Shown here piece by piece: positions 59,055-64,000 of a stretch of 64,000 nucleotides of DNA. The notes under the pieces were generated by a model, which did no database searches, had not been told where the DNA came from, and was given only the letters and a program-made list of their open reading frames with translations. Origin of the DNA: Morella rubra (Eukaryota; Streptophyta; Magnoliopsida; Fagales; Myricaceae). Location: assembly GCA_003952965.2 (NCBI GenBank), contig CM025850.1, positions 12,183,294 to 12,247,293 of the forward strand. The letters run 5' to 3'. Position numbers and translations under genes: made by a program. The stretch's first letter is position 1. Each line of letters opens with the position of its first letter.

Positions 59055-62000
59055 AACCTGCGTTCATTCGAAGTAACCTTGGAATGGCCACAATCATTGA
59101 GGCTCAAAGTAAGTACGGGCTATATCTTTGATATTTCTGTTACAACCATATGGTATGCTCTCAAACTCCAACTTGCTTGGCAATTGTATCAAGGAACTAG
59201 AATAGGAAATAACCACCAATGAATGGTTAGACAATTGCCTATTATCTATAGCTATCAAGCTATAGAGAAGTAAAGGAGCGTAGCTCCATTGTGGCCTTTT
59301 TTTGTCCCTAGATCTTCCAGTGGAGTGCGAGAATAGGTATAACAAGCAGATTTTTTTATACTTATAGCCAACTGATCACAAAATCAGAATATACTTCCAC
59401 TCATATGACTTAGAGTGTTGACTAAGTTCTTTTTTTTTTCTAATCATGCATTCTGCCATTCAGTAATTTTTATACATATATCAATTTGATAGAGTTAAAG
59501 TTACCTTAATTATCTTGTATTTCTAAGTCCTCTTCCGACATTATCTTCACGAACTCCTCTACTATATGTACATGTTCAACGATAATAGTAATCGAATTAG
59601 ACTCTAGTAAATCTCCATGTTGAATAAGATTGACATATGAATAGCGGCCTAGCATGCCTTATTTGACGAAATGTCAATCCATTATTTTCTGTAAAACCTC
59701 TGAAGATAGAGTTGTCCTGCTGTGAAGAATCGTCATATTATGGTCCTTGTTGTACATTGACATATAGTAGAGGAGTTGGTGCAGATAATGTTCAAAGAGG
59801 ATTTAGAAATACAAGATATTTAAGGTAAGATAGCTCTATCTACTGAGGCGATGAGCGCATGATAGATTGTAAGGAATTACTGGTGGAAGGTGATGTTGTG
59901 CTAGAAGCTGGTGGCACCGGCCTACAGAGATGATAGTGTGAATATGCGGATAGAGATTAATGTTGGATAAGATTCTATGTGGTTTGTACCATTATCTAAT
60001 AATATTCACTCTAGGTGAAAGGACAAGTTTAATTCTTCAATGAAATGTGTCATTGGATCGTCTATGCGCATAGTAAGGCATATAAATACCACAATATACC
60101 AGCTTGCCACTACCAATTATTCTCGATTGTCAAAACTTACAACTCTCGGTAGAAGTCAAGCGAGAAAAAAAATCATTCATAAATTGCTCATGCACGTAAA
60201 GGCCTCAACTTAAACCTAATTGCTTTTATATATTGAATTTGGTTGTGTCAAACAAGGCCATATGTATTCGAATACCTTCCCGCCTTGGTAATTCCCCAAG
60301 TGAGTGCGTGCAGACAAACGTGTCCCATATATATGAAGAGGTTGTCGAAGAACAGCAATCCTTAACAGAGTTTGTACCTTCTACTATGACTCAGCGAACC
60401 CAATAGAAGTTGTATAAAGGGCAACTGACTGACAAGACCAAAAGGCCATTGCGAAACGCTCCTCCATCGAGTATCTAATTAAGATTTACCCACACAAAAA
60501 ACAAAAGGCTACCAGTTGTTGAGTAACATTATAAAATAAACCAATCCATTTTTGTGAGATGATGAACTCTAGAGGAAAAGTTTAAGATACCACTCCTCTC
60601 GGGCTCTCTAAGGTACACTTACAGATTAGAATTTATACAATTTCCATCCTGCTCTCTAATAATACATGTGTGTGCGATTCAATGGAATTCAGGCAGACTA
60701 TATAAGATTTGAGAGAAAGAGCATAGACGCTGGAAGGGATACTTGACCCGGAGTTTGAAATATTTCCTATCTTTATGGCCAACTTAAAGACATTAGCACT
60801 GCCCCTCCGCTGAATCTAACATTGGGAGAAAAAGGTGCGCTATGTCAGATATGATTTGGCCTCGCAACCATATATCTAGACTGAGACACGAGATAATCAA
60901 CCAAAATACCGATACACATAGCATAAAGCGTCAAGGAACGAATCGTAAATGGATAGGTCTTAAATCATAATATCACCATATATTAACAAAAAGAAACCTG
61001 ATATGAGAAGGAGAAAAAATAAAAGTATGACAGAACAACAGTATTTGCCAGGCAACCAGTGAATTATGATATGAGAAGAAAGTTATTTACGGCAGTGATA
61101 TATCGTAAAAAGACTGCCTGTTTCTTTCGACCTTTTTACGAACGCGGTGAGCTCTGTTTAGCAATAGTAATGGTAGATGCAGACGCAATTCCTCTAGTTC
61201 TCTTATCGTGCGAGTTTAAGCCGATCCTTGCGCGTAATCCATTCTATTAGAACTTTATGGAATGCCAAACTTCAGTGGAGCTTCGGTATCTCTCCCTCCT
61301 TTTTTAGCGTAGCAAGCGCGATGGTCCAGGGAACTTTACAATATGGGCGTCTGTTCTCAATGCGAAAAGACAGAGTGATTATTCTCTATCCTTGCGTGTC
61401 CAGTAACTCTGTCACGACATCTCCTGATAATAATGATACTCCTTATTAACCACCTAATTTCCTCCAAAAAGCGCTTTGGGCATGTTTTTTGGAGAGGATG
61501 TGGCGAGAATGGACATAATAATTCAATGCGGTTCTCCCCATCCTGTTTATGAAGACGTCCTCACATCCTGCTGATCTCTTTCCTCTAAGTTCTCGCCAGA
61601 TGGTTGCGCGTCTTGCCTTTTCTAGAGCCTCGTCCAAATGAGTCTGTCCAGAGTGACCCTCGTGTGCTATGCTCAGCAGTTGGACATTAATTCTTCAAGG
61701 CCCCATTTTTGACAACCAGAGTCAGGATAGAGGGACGGGTCGCGTGTTATCTCAAAATTAGAAGATTTCTCCATGCCCAAAGAAAGTCAAGAAAACAAGA
61801 AAAGATAGAATTTTTATTTTCCGAGTCTCTGCACACGTGAATGTGTGTCTCTATTAACCTTTCTTTACGGAATTCATCTACGTGTGATAAGTATTCATTG
61901 TGTTGCGTTAAATTAATTTACACGCGAATAGCAAAAGATTAACAACTTTCTTCTTCATCATCTCACTGCTATGGGTTAGGTGAAGTAAGTAAGAGACGTA

Positions 62001-64000
62001 GTCCAGACGATCAAAGCGCTAGAATCAAATTCACAAATATGAGTCAACTTAACAAAAAATATGTGCAGAGAGTTGCATTTACCGTTTGAAGGAACTGACG
62101 CAAAACGGTAGCACAGCCATGAGCATCGAACTGATCCTAAACTCATCTCATCGAGTCTCAACTCACGTTCTTAGTCTCAATACTAATCTCATTCTACTAA
62201 TCTTCGTTGCGAATTTATCGTTTTCGTTTTTTGCATTTTTCTGTTTTTTATAAACATTCTTTTTTAGGTACATCAATAGAGCACACCTAGTGGTCAAAGA
62301 GAATAAGGAGAAACTCCGGTCCACTAGTAAACTGAGAATTAGAAAACAATCAAAACAGGATCTGCGATAGTTTTTTTTTAATTAGAACATGAACTTGGAT
62401 ATGGATTGCATGGTGCACTTAGTTCTCTCTGACGTACTATACATAACTCTTTTAGTTCGTTCTCCTATCCACGTTACAATTGATTGTTGAAATTTTGTGG
62501 TATTCCTCCTTGGGACGAATTTTTCATAGGGTTTGGCATAGCCTGAGCTTGAATAGCTTGCGAGCATGATAAGTAAAGCGTTATCGCTGCGACTATTTGG
62601 ACCTCATCCGGTCCTCGCTCATGTCATTAGGAACCGACTTTGAAATTTTCCCGCATAAGATCTAATTTGTAGAGGGATCTCCAATAATTTTCTTGGACTA
62701 TTACTAGCTCCCCTTCACAAAATTAAAAGGGCTGGCTCTTATTGGTTAGGCCATCCTTGCAATTTCAAAATCTCTAAGTGCATCGCGTGCCTCAACGGAC
62801 TATAGGCCAAATTCACTTCGATTTAGTTAATTTTCCCCCACTTATGAATTTGTTTTTTAAAAAAAGGAAAACCACTAAGAGATAAAAATTCACACAATCT
62901 GATTATGGTACAGGAAAGTATACTGTATGCGATCACAAGATATGTATTCATGATTCTCAATTACCATTGCGCAATTGATCGCACACCCCTGTCGGGAGCG
63001 TGCAGTTTGTGCTTGTCCCTGCAGGGTGCTACCTAGACTGGACATCACAAAGATCACGTTAGCCGTGTTATGTCATCACGACTATAAAATAGTAGGAAAA
63101 CTAGATAAAATAATGCCCTCCTTTTGCTAATGCCAAAGCATTATGTTGTTTTGGAATCAATGGTTTCTTTATTCTGGGATGTAGCTGCCAACAGTCACAA
63201 CCGGTGCAACGACTACACATATGTAATTACCAACTATCTTTCAAGTGGCGAGACTTCGCGGGGGAATAAAAAAATAAGAAAAAAAATGCAGGCTATCTAG
63301 AAGGAAATTAAAAATCCTCATTTTAGGTTTTCAATGTACTGACCCTTTTGTCAGCGCCTGGCGTTTGATGGTTTTATCTGGGTCACGGCCACGCTACACA
63401 GCTAGGTCGTAGGGGGGGTGTAAAGTAGAGAGAGGTGAGAGATAGTAAGAGAATCTGGCATAGACTTTTGGTTTTCTAAGTTGTTAAGTAACTAGCAAGT
63501 GCTATAATAAATCTCTCTCAAATGGGAAATGTCTCTTATGTTAAGGCGGAATTCTGCACTACCTCCCATTTGAGTAATAAGGGCTATAGTTTTACTTGAA
63601 CTAAACTACACATACTAAGCTCTACCACAAATCTTTGGATCCATCCCTCCTTTCGACACATATTTGTGTGGATTACAAAGGATTGAAATCGCAATAAAGT
63701 AAAACTCTGGACAAATTAAACCATGTGCCTTCCCAAATTTGAGGCGACTCCATCAGATAGACTACTAGACCCACAATTGGTCCAACCCCTTAGAGAGTCT
63801 ACAGATCACGGGGCACATTTAAACTCCTTCATTCACACCTCTCTTTATACGGTTCCGTCTTCCTCCACTACTCCACCTGGTAAAAACAAATACTTAAAAT
63901 AAAATCCCGTCACGGCACATGCTTGCTCCTACAAGTTTAACTGGCTCAAATTTTTAAATTTAAGATTTACTAATATTTGCGTGTCGTACCAATATACTCA
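59055..64000. other. Long gene-free stretch at the right end
   Basis: No gene, transposon protein or clear terminal repeat was recognised, and open frames are all under about 90 codons. An imperfect inverted repeat lies at 59488-59575 and 59750-59840. The character resembles that of 26.4-35.3 kb. Confidence 0.4.
59488..59840. repeat. Imperfect inverted repeat
   Basis: The arm at 59488-59575 is the approximate complement of 59750-59840 (shared phrases atcttgtatttctaa and actcctctactatatgt), with about 75-80% match by eye and small gaps. The loop is about 175 bp. It could be a foldback element or, less likely, a hairpin-RNA locus. Confidence 0.6.

Overview
The window is nuclear DNA of a flowering plant, almost certainly a eudicot and possibly a woody one (weak inference). 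The evidence is spliced genes with GT-AG introns, AT-rich introns and spacers, a plant-type PPR-E gene, an ILR1-like IAA-amino acid hydrolase, a ribosomal protein gene with telo-box and site II motifs, and several plant transposon families. No CRISPR array, operon, rRNA or tRNA was seen.

Layout: (1) 106-4227 (+), the 3' part of a TLDc-domain gene. (2) 5309-5746 (-), intronless RPS17 (eS17). (3) 7696-25917 (+), five tandem two-exon genes of the plant secoisolariciresinol dehydrogenase/ABA2-type SDR family. SDR1 and SDR2 are a recent tandem pair; SDR3-SDR5 form a second lineage. Transposons fill the spaces between them. (4) About 26.4-35.37 kb, no recognisable gene, with unusual-looking sequence. 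(5) 35373-35666, the last exon of a broken ILR1-like gene, then an intact ILR1-like amidohydrolase gene at 36281-38404 (+). (6) 39983-41692 (-), a PPR-E gene, divergent from a small one-TM protein gene at 42009-42197 (+). (7) About 42428-44206 (+), a frameshifted NIT4-type nitrilase pseudogene. (8) 44969-47203 (-), a three-exon USO1/BLT-like coiled-coil gene. (9) 48562-48715 (+), the first exon of a GIP1-like (DUF1296) gene with no convincing continuation. (10) 52274-56417 (+), a ten-exon S28 Pro-X carboxypeptidase-like gene with one GC-AG intron. (11) 58586-59054 (+), a frameshifted terminal-exon relic of TFIIE-beta. (12) 59.1-64 kb, no recognisable gene.

The most informative part is the SDR cluster. 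SDR1 and SDR2 came from a tandem duplication of about 1.9 kb whose junction falls only a few bases before the SDR2 start codon. SDR2 therefore carries SDR1's former 3' flank in place of the ancestral promoter. After the duplication, a 218-bp solo LTR (5-bp TSD) and a 2249-bp non-autonomous hAT element (perfect 8-bp TSD) entered the spacer. The second copy of the unit preserves both empty sites. Three related foldback elements with 9-bp TSDs (Mutator-like) occur at 4473, 19884 and 50066; two are nearly identical.

No wholly new gene system could be shown. The points most worth checking are the promoter replacement at SDR2, the SDR cluster as a possible specialised-metabolism locus, the dated transposon insertions, the four decayed or partial genes, and two long segments whose quality or origin should be tested before anything is read into them.
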